DNA of 64,000 nucleotides, from contig AP026539.1 in assembly GCA_026075535.2 (NCBI GenBank), positions 11,036,001-11,100,000 of the forward strand, given 5' to 3'. Position numbers and translations under genes: made by a program. Under the pieces are notes generated by a model, which saw only the letters and a program-made list of their open reading frames with translations, had not been told where the DNA came from and did no database searches. Origin of the DNA: Tricholoma matsutake. Taxonomy: Eukaryota > Basidiomycota > Agaricomycetes > Agaricales > Tricholomataceae. Below, piece after piece: positions 32,876-43,697 of this stretch. The first letter of the stretch is position 1, and the number at the start of each line of letters is the position of its first letter.

Positions 32876-34112
32876 TCACATAAATTTTGGCTTCAGTAGA
32901 GCTTTGGTTAATACATCTGCAGTTTGCTCCAGATCACAACAGTTTTGTATATCAAGAACTTCTTTGTTCATGAGGTCCCTGACCCAGTGATGGTGAAGAG
33001 CAATGTGTTTTGAATGTTGATGGAATTGTAAGTTGTGTGTTAATACTACAGACTCCTCATTGTCCCCAGAAATAATTGTCAGGTCATCTTGAATAAATCT
33101 GAGTTCACCATATAAATTTCTGAGCCAGGTTGCTTCATGTCCAGCTTCTGAGAGAGCTACGTATTCTGCTCCCATGAAGGACAAGGCAATGATCATTTGT
33201 TTCTTTGATTTCCAGGTCACTGCTCCCTTCTGTCAGGAAAATGTATCCCATTGTGGACTTGTGGATGTCCACATTTGAAAAGGCAGTGTCTGCATACCCA
33301 TAGAAGAGGTTTCTTGCTCTAGTTGCATCCTGAGATCTGCAGTAAATAATCCCAAGAGTTTTTGTACCTGCAAGGTACCTGAGTATCCACTTTAATGTAC
33401 CATGGTGTTGGAGACCTGGGTTAGCAGTGTAGGCAGCCAATTTTTTCACAGTGTATGAGATATCTGGTCTTGTGGAGTTTGCAATAAACTGTAGACTTCC
33501 CAATAATTTCATGTACAAATTACTTCAGTTGGGTTCATTGTGATCCAGATTTGGTCCTAGCTTAATATTTGGACCCATAGGTATACCGACAGGGTTCACA
33601 TCGGCCATCCCCTCCCTGAGGAGGATATTCTCAATATGTTTCTGTTGAGAAATAGTGATGGAATTGCTGGTGTGATTTATTTCTACACCAACAATCTTGC
33701 TTGGTTCCCCAAGGTCTGTAACTTGCCATTCTGAGCATAACATATTCTTCATATGTTCCATCATCACATCAGACAATGCAAAGAGAAGCGAGTTGTCAAC
33801 CCAGATGGCCATAATTCTGATGTTGTCTCTATCCCATCGAATGTAAATGCAAGAATCCATGAGTAAGCATTTGTAGCCATGAGACTTGAGTTTTTCATCA
33901 AGCTGCTTATTCCACTCTCTCCCAGCTTGTTTTAGGCCATAGAGAGTCTTGACCAGCCAACATACTTGGCCTGTTTCATTCTCACATCCCTCAGGTTGAT
34001 GCATGTATATTTCTTGTAAAATGCCATTCAGGTAAGCCCCCTTGACATCCATCTGGTGCAGTTGGAGTTTCCTTATAGGTACAAGGGTGAGAATTGTGTG
34101 CAATGTATCCAT
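32876..34112 (-). pseudogene. Ty1/copia G RT and RNase H fragment
   Basis: Minus strand. RT starts MDTLHTILTLVPIRKLQLHQ followed by MDVKGAYLNG and LYGLKQAGREWNKQL, with the catalytic box WVDN instead of YVDD, so it is dead. RNase H part: FIANSTRPDISYTVKKLAAY, then LSFMGAEYVALSEAGHEATW, SGDNEESV and QTADVLTKAL. Frameshifts split it at about 33150 and 33520. The RT N-terminal part, integrase and gag of this element are missing; upstream it is fused to a gypsy protease. Confidence 0.88.
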
Positions 34113-34119
34113 CCCTCCT

Positions 34120-36215
34120 CTGGAATATCTGAGAGATCTGGCAGGCTTCTGGATGTTGTGGAAGATTTAGCTGCAAGGCCTTCTGGGGAGACTGTCATCA
34201 TCTGAAAGGCAACAGCCCCAGGAAGTTTGCTTGCATGCATGTAAGCTTTGATGAAAGAGATCTCAGGAGGTATGAGTCTTGAGGGTTTGGAGACAATAGG
34301 GATTTCACGGGTTTCTGCTGGAAGATTCAGAGGTATAGGTGACTCAGACAAGATAGGAGAGTCAGGGGACATCAAGGGGGCAGGACCTCTATGGACTGCA
34401 GAGCAGAAAATTATTTGGCCTGAAGCCCAGTCAATCAACAGATTGTATTGGTTCAGCCAGTTATGACCAAGAACTGCAGAACAGGAAGAGTCCAGTGAGG
34501 TTACATAAAATGTCAGATTGAACACTTCACCAGATGGAAAAGTGATCAGAAGTTTCACAACTCAGGTTATGGTGTAGTTACAAGTTCCATCAAATACTCA
34601 GAGTCCAATCAGAGAAATAGTTTCAGTACTGAATTGGTTGTCCAGCACAAAAGACGAATCTAGGAACCAATGGGAGGAACCAGAGTTGATAAGAGTTCAG
34701 ATTTTTAGGGAATTTTCAGAAAGGGATAGCAGGATGGTAAGGGATTCAGGATCGGAAAGAGTGGATGCATTGAGACAGATGTAAGCAGCCAGCTGGGAAA
34801 GGTCAATGCAACCCTCAGCCCCAATGGTGTGTTCCTGAGGGTTGTGGACTATTTTTTTGAGTCCACAGAGTCCAGCTTGGACTCAGTGACTGCTGCAGCA
34901 TGAGCTTTTGCTGTCTTGGACTTCAGACAATTTCTGGCTCCATGTCCTTTCTCGCCACAGTAGAGACAAAGTCCTTCCTTCATGTGGCATTCATCTCCAG
35001 TTAGTTTACTGTCTTTCCCCAACTCATCAGAAATAGAATTCTCTCTGAAAGTTATTCTTTGATTTAGAGGAATTGCTGGGGGAGGATTGGTTTGTGCAAT
35101 TAGAGTTGGATGAGGATTGAGGTCTGGACTGAGTGTTAGAGTTAGAATTGGAGTTGAAAGAACCTTTTTCCTGGGGTTTGTGGAATTTCTGGGGGTCTTC
35201 ACTTCAAAGCAGGTTTCTTCTTCTTGCATACAATAGATGTTATCAGCATCCTGAGCTTTAAGATGTAAGGATGCTAGGGTTTCAGGTTGACCTCCCCACA
35301 ACACTTCTATGTGAAGGTGGAGCAGAAGACCTTGGAAGTACCAGTCATGAAGAGCAGCCTCATTTTAGTTGACCCAGGATCCAAGTTCCCAGAAGTCCAC
35401 ATTATACCTGACTATTTGTCCACCTTTATTCATTGTGAGCTCTGAAAGGGTTTTTTCTGCATCCCTGACAGGGTCATGAGGACCAAAATTACCTTCCAAC
35501 TCACTGAGGAGTACCTCATAGTTCCACATTTAATGAGTGGAATTTGTTGGGTCATTGAGCCCAGGTTCAAACCAGCTATGGGCTGACCCTTTGAGGTAGG
35601 AAAGGATGAACAGGATCTTCTTTTTGTCAGAGGCAAAGACCTGAGGATGATTGTGGAAGTGAAGATTGCACAAGACTAGGAAGTCCCAAAGTTTCTGGGG
35701 GTTGGCTCCATCAAAAGTGTCAGGATCCTGGATTTTAATTTCTCAGTTTTGAGTGCTTGATTCTGCTAGAGGGTTCAGAGAGTATCTGAAAGGTCAAAGA
35801 GAGCATCGAGGAACCTATCTCCTGGGTCAGGATTTCCACCATCAGGAGGTTGAGGATCAGGGTTGTCCCTGGGGCCATCAGGACCACTAGGATTGTCAGG
35901 TTCACCAGGAAGTCCATCCTCTTTACCTGGACCTTCCTCATCAAAGGGGTTAGGTTGCCCAACATTTTCCATGTGCTCAAGTGGAGTTGTATTCTGAGGG
36001 GTCTCCAGAGGCTGAGACATGAAATTTGCACTGATGGAGGGTGCTCCAGAACCAATTTGTTGGAAGATGTTGGATGGTCTGGTAGATGCACCAAAGGTCA
36101 AAGCGTGCCTAGGGGATGGGAGTATAGATTGATGGATTGCTGATAAACCCAGCACTGCACCTGCACATTGGGAGTTTCTTGTAGTTTGTTGAGTCTGTGA
36201 TTCAGTGGGAGTCAT
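34120..36215 (-). pseudogene. Ty3/gypsy C gag and protease fragment
   Basis: Minus strand, Tf2-like gypsy. Gag starts at ATG 36215 (MTPTESQTQQTT), has a Pro/Gly/Asp-rich linker and a capsid core (LWDFLVLCNLHF, KKILFILSYLKGSAHSWFEP) in shifted frames, then a knuckle CLYCGEKGHGARNC near 34920-34965. The protease-like segment ends with VLGHNWLNQYNLLIDWASG (34440-34490). The gypsy frame stops at DLSDIPEE (about 34120), exactly where the linker to RT should follow, and copia RT begins instead. Confidence 0.85.
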
Positions 36216-36655
36216 AGGAAGGGTTTAGAAGATGGGATGAATTTGACAAGAGAAGTGTGAGTTTGTAAATACTGTCAAGTACTGAGCAGAATGAAGGAAG
36301 TCATTGTATTTCTGGTCATACCCGGTTGGTAGTGATCAAAGGATAAAGGGAGGACAGAAGCAGGAAAGGAAACCCAAATGGGATTCCAGGGCAGAGTCCA
36401 CCTGATGTGATGCACCAAGTGTGAGGGGAACAGAAAGGACTTGGCTTCAACTTGTAAGAAGTTGTGCCCTTCTCCTTGTCAAGTGTCCTAATTTTAAGAC
36501 AAAAGTTAGGAGGAAGAGAAGAGATCCAGAGGTTTTCCAGGGAGAACAAGGTAAAGTTTGAGATGGACTTAGGAGGAGAGGATTTGGGGAAGTTAAATTA
36601 GTTGGAATCAAGTTGGGTGACTTTTTTGATCTACAAACTGCCTAATACAAGATGA
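36216..36655 (-). repeat. LTR and leader of gypsy C
   Basis: Upstream of gag on the minus strand; alignable with 11590-12060. Shared blocks include AGGACACTTGACAAGGAGAA and GGTATGACCAGAAAT. Exact LTR edges were not found because the right side runs into a plus-strand copia fragment. Confidence 0.65.
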
Positions 36656-37635
36656 AAGTAGCTATGGCTGACACCTTTCAAGGACCTGAAAAAGGTCTGT
36701 CCAGATCTAAATGATCTGAAGGTTTTTGGTTGTGGTGCATATGTCTATCTACCCAAGAAGAAGCATCAAAACAAGTTAGCTCCATTAATGATGTACCTTG
36801 GATTAGAAGATGGCATCAAGGTATATTGTTTCATGTTACCTAGTGGCACAATATTCATCGGTGCTACAGCACTATTTGATGAAACATTATTCCCACACTG
36901 TCCCAGAGCTAAGGGTCCTGCCAAGACAGACCTTGGTGATTTCCCACCACCAGAACCAGAAGATGATGACCACTCATCTGGAATGGATGGCAAAGACCCT
37001 TCATCACCACAAGATCTGCCCCTTCCTCCATCATCATCATCAGATGATGATGCTGATGTACCAAGAGAGCAAGAAGCACATGAAGATGCTGCTGACACTC
37101 CTCCTCCACTGCCTCCAGTTACCACTGAGGACTTTTGTCCAAGATGTGAAGATCAACAGGATTGGCAGCAATTTCCCTGTCAATCAGGCAGGCAGAGGAA
37201 CATCCCAAACCATCCAGGTAATACCTACAGAGAAAAGTGACTCCCCTCTGACATAGAGAGAGACATTGCACATGATCAATATTGGAAGAGATCTGTGGGT
37301 CAAGATTCAGATCATAACTGAACATGACCATGTTCTCAACAGCAAGAACCAGTTGCTGGACTGAGTTTGGCACCCCACAAGAGTGTGCCTGATTCCAATA
37401 ATCAAGAACACAATTACCCAATGAAGGAACCAGACAAAGCAGGCTATATTAAAAAGATAGCCAGGGAAGGTGGAGATAGCCTGATTTGCTGGCTGCTATC
37501 TAAAGCAGTCACACCATCAAGCAAATCACATGAAGTTCCAACCCAATTTTGCAATATTGCATGCCTACCAAGGCAGCAGCACCTTTGGAGGAGAGTGCAC
37601 AACAACAGTGGCTGGATATGGGGGTGCTGTCTGTG
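36656..37635 (+). pseudogene. Ty1/copia H integrase C-terminus and linker to RT
   Basis: KDLKKVCPDLNDLKVFGCGA, YVYLPKKKHQNKLAP, MMYLGLEDGIKVY and FIGATALFDETLFPHC are the copia integrase C-terminal block. An acidic Pro/Ser/Asp-rich linker follows, then RQRNIPNHPGNTYREK, ending in a stop, and a further open piece with SLICWLLSKAVTPSSK and SHEVPTQFCNIACLP that leads toward RT. It breaks off at about 37635. Same copia type as the fragments at 7.6-9.8 kb and 38.2-38.9 kb but in opposite orientation to its neighbours. Confidence 0.85.
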
Positions 37636-37881
37636 ACATTCACTGCCTATGCTACACCTAATGGTTTGATGGTTGTTGATGTGTGAGTGGCTGAATATTT
37701 GACTGCCAATGCCTTGCTGATGCTGATGCTGGTCACAGTCACAAAAATGTTGCCTCTCTGATGGCCACCCCTGCATGATCTTTTCTGGACACCTATCATG
37801 ATCACATCACAGAGCTGAAGCAGAACTTTATGAGTTATGTGAAGGTTTTATGTGTATCAGACCTTGTTTCAAGGTTGGCAA

Positions 37882-38143
37882 TGTTGGAGCAGACTATATA
37901 CGCTGCACAGGGGAAGAGACAACACATTCCTTACAACCTACCTGGGGTTTAGTTAGACTTACAGCTAGGGGTTAGCAGAGGTAAGAACACTATATTCCTA
38001 CTACAGTACAGGTTCTCCTTATATACATAATAGTAAGGATATCACATGACTCCAGAGGAATATGCATATGAAACATGTATCAATATTGGTAATTAATGTG
38101 GGAGAATATGCACATGCAACAATATTGGTAATTAATTTCAACA
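37882..38143 (-). repeat. 3' LTR of copia F
   Basis: 262 bp, minus strand TGTTGAAATTAATTACC...GCTCCAACA, directly after polypurine tract GAGGGGGGG. Homologous to 9019-9830, where the equivalent LTR carries a MITE. TATA-like ATGTATATAAGG inside. Confidence 0.9.
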
Positions 38144-38897
38144 CCCCCCCTCAAACTGTAAAGCACTCTAAGCAGCTAAGTTTGAACCTTGAAAGTAATT
38201 CCGAGAGAGTCTCTAAATTTCCTGAATAGAATGGTGCCAAGGTTCTTTGTGAACATGTCAGCTGGATTATCACTGCCAGGAATGAAAACGACTGTGACTT
38301 TGTCATTTTCTATGCATTCGCGGGTATAGTGGTAGCGAATGTCTATATGTTTGGTCCTTCTTTCCTGAACTGGATTTGATCTGATAAAGATGGATCCCTG
38401 ATTATCAGCGCAGATTGGTATGCACTTCAGTATATATACAAGTTCCTGGAATAAGGACTCTATCCACACTATCTGTCGACAAGTGTCGGAGAGAGCCATA
38501 TATTCGGCTTCTGTGGATGACAGTGCTACAGTTTTTTGTAAACAGGACTGCCAGCACACAATGCTACTCGCTAGAGTAGCAAAGTAACCCATTGTAGATT
38601 GGCGCTTGACAGTGTCAGCTGCCCAATCAGAGTCTGTGAAGGCCTGTAGCCCTTCAGATTTCTCTCCATCGTAGACTATGTTATATTTCTGGGTTCCCAC
38701 CAGATAGCGCATGATGTACATCGCTTTGTCTAGATGTTCTTGGCTAGGATTAGCCAAGAATTGCGACATCCTGATTACTGTGTAAGCGATATCAGGTCAC
38801 GTTCTGAGCATCAGATACAATAAAGATCCGATCACAAACTGATATTTTGATCTAAGCGCCGCATTTGGCATCGCTGTGTTTTCCGACAGTTTGTAAC
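38144..38897 (-). pseudogene. Ty1/copia F RNase H
   Basis: RNase H frame 38176-38769: MSQFLANPSQEHLDKAMYIM, FTDSDWAADTVKRQSTMGYF, VALSSTEAEYMALSDTCRQI, CADNQGSI, KHIDIRYHYTRECI and NPADMFTKNL, open from end to end. Upstream the RT end (LLYLMLRT, then a TGA) is decayed. The element is cut at 38897 by the LTR of gypsy D. Confidence 0.9.
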
Positions 38898-39299
38898 TGT
38901 TAGGAAACCACCCCATTACCTAATAAATTTTCATTTTTATTTTATTATGTTGAATTATGCTACATGATGCCAAATGACGCTACACTTTGATAGCATGAGA
39001 ATTTTATTTCACACGCATCAAAATGTATGTGCATGTATGAGTGCGTCGGTAACAACAATGTACAATATGTGTAACATAGTATATAAACCCTAAATATATG
39101 CCTAGGGGACCCCAGTTGTGTTCTCTTAGGTATTCCACCTATGCTTTCGGTGTGAAAGGCCTTTGTCAACAAACTCACCTATAAATAACCCCTCGCATCA
39201 AAACCATCAGTTCCCCCATCACAAGCATGGATCCTGCCCTTTTCTTGTAGAGAGAACCCACATGGTCTTAGCTAGCAGATAGTGGGTGTCGCCCTAACA
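38898..39299 (+). repeat. 5' LTR of gypsy D
   Basis: 402 bp with 7-bp inverted ends TGTTAGG...CCTAACA. TATATAAA at 39080-39087. No 3' LTR partner is visible because the element is truncated near 49998. Confidence 0.8.
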
Positions 39300-39301
39300 G
39301 A

Positions 39302-39312
39302 AGAACACAACT
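39302..39312 (+). other. Primer binding site of gypsy D (self-priming type)
   Basis: AGAACACAACT starts at the third base after the LTR and is the exact complement of 39114-39124 in the LTR, 34 bases downstream of the TATA box. Same geometry as in A2, with an unrelated sequence. Confidence 0.65.
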
Positions 39313-39795
39313 CCCATATCAGTGCACCTTCTCTTACTTGCGCATACGTCATTGTTTCACCACGCCACATCCGATTACTCATCCTTTCGGCATGAGACGG
39401 AAGTACTTGTATATATGTAATCTACCTTTTCTTTTGTAAGCCGACGCCAGGCCTCGCCTTACATTGTGACCGCCAGTGATCGAGAGGCAGTACTCGTCAT
39501 TAGGACAGCTGCAACCAGACAACCGATCGGATCTGGTTTAGTTACGATTTACATCACTCTATTCGGATGACTATTTTAGTTACAAGCTGAATTCAGTGTT
39601 ATCTCCGAGATCAGGCACTGTTGGAAGGGTTATTGATCTGAAGTGTCAAAATAGGTGCCTGACGAATGACAAATGATTGACAAATGATTGACAAATGATT
39701 GACAAACCATCATGTGACCCATAAACATTTGGAGAGGTCTCGAAGAAAACATTTTGAATTTGTCGAAGAAGTGATTCATCACAGATTCTACAATT

Positions 39796-40900
39796 ATGTC
39801 CAAACCTTCAACTTCTAATCCCAGTCCTAATCCTGTTCCCATACCAGCACTAGAGGCAAAAATTGATGGACTTACGGCACAAATGTCGCAATTAGTGTCA
39901 GTGTTGGCAGCATCACAACCCAGACAAGCAGAAGTACAGCCAGAGATGATAGGAGAAAGAGATGATGAGATGGAGGAGATGGTGGAGTGGATATCGCAGG
40001 AGGATGAGATTGTGGAGAAATCCGGAAATGGAAAAGCACACTTACCTAAGTATGTGCCCCCGCAAATCTTTGATGGTACCATGGAGAATACAAAATCCTT
40101 CATCAGCTCTATAGTATTGTACATCCATGGGAGGAAGCCAGAGTTTCATACAGCCGAGTCTAGGATTATGTTTGCTCTCTCATACATTCAGGGGGGGAAA
40201 GCACAGTTCTGGAGAAATGAGGCTATTAATCAAATTGCCGCGGGAAATAAACCATTTGCAACCTTCAAGGAATTTCTGGAGAGAGTGGAGGCACAGTTTG
40301 GAGACCCTAATCCAAAGGCGACAGCCAATGGTAAATTAAAGACCATGCGCCAAGGTTCCCTAATGGCGGATGAATTTATTTTGCAGTTCAAAGCAGAAGC
40401 TTCGCAAACGGACATGGGAGAAGCCGCATTGGTAGAGTTTTTGAAAGCAGGATTAAATCCCTCCTTATTCAAGTCTATCTACTGACTACCTTCTATGCCA
40501 GAGAAGTTGGATGAGTGGTATAATTGGGCAATGCACCTTGACTGGCAATATTGGCAGGAACAGGCGGAGTCAAAGTTGATGTACGGAAGTAGTAAATTTG
40601 GAAAGTCATCTGGAGGAAAGTCTGAGAAAGGAAAGGTGCCTCAGGTGCAAGCTCCAAGGGCACAGCCACCAGCCATGGCAGTGACACCTATAGTTATGGA
40701 GTCAGCAGCACCAGCAGAGGCAATGGAGGTTGATCAAGCAGGGAGATGAACCCCACTTAAATGTTTTAACTGTGGGCAGTTAGGACACATCACGAGGAAT
40801 TGTAGGCAGAAAAGGAAGATTAGGGAAGCTACAATTGAGGAAGTGAAGCCAGAGGAAGGCAGGCAGAAGAATTTTGTGGAAGAGTCCCAGTGAAGGTTTC
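39796..40900 (+). pseudogene. Gag of gypsy D
   Basis: ATG at 39796. N-terminal coiled-coil-like segment (IDGLTAQMSQLVSVLA), capsid core with HLPKYVPPQIFDGT, MFALSYIQGGKAQFW, FKEFLERVEAQFGDP and VEFLKAGLNPSLF, then a Gln/Pro/Ala-rich linker and the knuckle CFNCGQLGHITRNC at 40760-40802. TGA stops interrupt at about 40483, 40747 and 40891; one frame runs through all of them. An 11-bp direct repeat (GACAAATGATT, about four copies, 39661-39703) lies in the leader. Confidence 0.88.
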
Positions 40901-41079
40901 CCCATTGGTGACCCAGAATCATTACAATGTATTAGTATCCGAGGAAACCCAGAGTAAATCAGAAAAGGAAATCGAGGAGGAGTACAACTGTTATGAATCA
41001 CATGACCAAGAAAATTGCTGAGCACTATTTCCAAAAACCCCTAAATTCTTTATTTGCTCTGCGCAAATAGAACCCGAAA

Positions 41080-43309
41080 TTACCTTGACTGTGGGATTGA
41101 AGACAGTGGACACACATGCAGCTATTGATGCGGAAGCGTTGCTTGATAGTGGTGCTACAGGATTATTTATTAATTGATCCTTAATTACCGGAAATGGTAT
41201 TAACACACGCAAGCTGGCACAACCTATAATGGTGTACAATATTGACGGAACAGTCAATCGTGGAGGAACTATCAAGGAGGAGGTGACTATGGTACTAAAG
41301 TATCAGGAGCATCAGGAGCGAGCCATATTTGAAGTGTGCGATCTTGGGAAAACCAATCTAATAATAGGATGTCTGTGGTTATGGAAGCATAATCCCGAAA
41401 TTGATTGGAAAACTGGGAAAGTACAAATGACTTGTTGTCCTAAGGAATGTAATGTGTATGGGAGGAAGATGAAGAAGGAAAAAAGGAAAAAGAAAGAGAA
41501 AGAACATCTGAGAAAGTATTCTGTTATGATGGAGGAAGTGGAGGATGAGGAAATGCCAAATGAGGAAGTTCTGATCATGATCGAGAAAGAAGAGCAGAAG
41601 CAAACCTTTAGAACAATTCGTGGAGGACAGTCATGGGACAAGAATATCATGAAGGTGGAGAAGCCAGTGGAGGAATGGGTGCCAAAAGTGTATCATGAAT
41701 ATCTGTCAGTGTTCCAGAAGAAGGAGTCTGAGTGAATGCCAGTGTGGAAGCCATGGGATCATGTGATTGAGATGAAGCCAGGGTTTGTGCTGGAGAAGTC
41801 GAAGGTATATCCATTATCTCCAATGGAACAAGAAGAAGTGGATGTGTTCCTGAAGGAGCAATTGCGCAAAGGATATATACAACCTTTGAAATCACCACAG
41901 ACATCACCAATATTCTTCGTGCCAAAAAAAGACCAAAGGAAGAGGATGTGTACAGATTATAGGTATCTGAATGAGTGGACAGTGAAGAATGCGTACCCCC
42001 TGCCGTTGATCTCAGAAATAATTGACAAGGTGGGAAAAGCCAAGGTCTTTACAAAATTGGATTTATGATGGGGATACAACAATGTACAAATAAAGAAAGG
42101 AGATGAGTGGAAGGCTGCATTTGCCATGCATCGAGGATCCTTCAAGCCGCTTGTCATGTTTTTTGGGATGACTAATAGTCCCCCGACCCTTCAAAATATG
42201 ATGAACAACATTTTCAAGGACATAATAGACAAAGGTGTGGTAATAATATTTATTGACGACATTCTGATATTCACGGAGGATGAAGAAAATCATGAGGTGA
42301 TAGTACAGGAGGTGTTACGGAGGTTGGTGGAGAATGATCTATTTTTGAAACCAGAGAAGTGTGTGTTTGGGACAAGCGAGATTGAGTTCCTAGGATTATT
42401 GATTGGCCCTGATGGGATCAAAATGGATCCAATCAAGGTACAGGCAATCACAGATTGGCCTGCGCCCACCCGTGTCAAGGAGGTTCAAGCCTTCTTGGGA
42501 CTCGCAAATTATTATCATCGCTTTGTGCACAATTTTTCTAAAATTGCCGCACCCTTAGATAACCTTACGTGAAAGGGAGTAGTATGGAGGTGGGGAGAGC
42601 AGCAGCAGACAGCATTTGAGGAGTTGAAGAGGAAGTTTGTGGAGGGACCAATATTAGCCCCAGTAGATTTCACACACCCTTTGTGAGTGGAATCTGATGC
42701 ATCCAATTTTGCTACTGGAGCAGTATTATCAATGCTGTGCAAAGATGACAAATGGCATCCTTGTGCATACTTGTCAAAAGGGTTGAATGATGTGGAGAGG
42801 AATTATGATGTGCATGACAAAGAGATGTTGGGGATAATACGAGCATTGGAGGCATGGAGGCATTATTTGGAGGGATGTACGCATCAGATTGAGATCTGGA
42901 CGGATCATCAAAATCTGCAATACTTCATGTCTGCTAAAAAGCTTAATTGCCGGCAAGCACATTGGGCACTATTCCTATTGTGTTTCAATTTTCACTTGGT
43001 CCACAAAGTGGGAAGCTTAATGAGGAAAGCAGATGCATTATCCAGATGTGTTGATCATAAAAGGGGGGTGGAGGAGGACAATAAAAATGTTACCTTACTC
43101 AAACCTGAATACTTTCGCATTTGCGCTATGCATCAAGGGCATCTATTAATAGATAGCTCGGAAATGGAAATGTTGTCTAAAATTAGACAATGTTCAGAAA
43201 TGGACAATGAAGTAGTGGAAGCTGTGAAAGCTCTGAAGGGAGACAAGAAAGGTAATATCAAAGGAGATGAATGGGCTGAGGAACAACAGTTGGTGTTGTT
43301 TCAAGGAAA
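41080..43309 (+). pseudogene. Pol of gypsy D, first part (PR-RT-RNase H)
   Basis: Protease LLDSGATGLFIN at 41140-41175, then a Lys/Glu-rich linker (41460-41600). [56 protein letters not shown] at 42250-42275 with both Asp residues intact, and FLGLANYYHRFVHNF. RNase H: VESDASNFATGAVL (42690), then HWALFLLCFNFHLVH. TGA stops sit at Arg positions, for example 42066-42068 in LDL.WGYNN. The frame is cut at 43309 by copia E and resumes at 48772. Confidence 0.92.
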
Positions 43310-43654
43310 TGTAGAAAGTGAATCCTAGTATAAACAACTCAGTCTCTGGATAAGTGACTCTATTAATCCATACTATACCTAGTATAAACAACTGTTGTAG
43401 TAGAGTAAGTACGCGTCAATAAATATGTATAGTAAATATAGCTCACCTCAGTCTCTGGATAAGTGACTGAGGTGATAAAGTAAACTACTGAGGATATATA
43501 TACGTGTAATGTGTAACAAAAGGATGTGTGTCAAAGGAAAAGAGATAAGGGGAAACTTAAACACGAGCTGACCATGTGGATCAAAGGGAATGCTAAAATA
43601 GCACACACATCAAATGCATCAAAAGGATTATGGACTCACAGTGCGATTCCAACA
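43310..43654 (-). repeat. 3' LTR of copia E
   Basis: 345 bp, TGTTGGAATC...CTTTCTACA on the minus strand, following the polypurine tract GGTGAGGAGGAG at 43655-43666. Most differences from the 5' LTR are at CpG sites. Confidence 0.95.
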
Positions 43655-43697
43655 CTCCTCCTCACCGTGAATACACTCCTCCTCGCATGGAATCCCA

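Noticed and set aside
36766..37125. Ser/Gly/Asp-rich minus-strand ORF of 119 residues
   Set aside because: Antisense of the acidic Asp/Ser/Pro linker of copia H.
39661..39703. CRISPR-like array
   Set aside because: Only about four contiguous 11-bp copies of GACAAATGATT without spacers; a small tandem repeat in a gypsy leader of a fungal genome.
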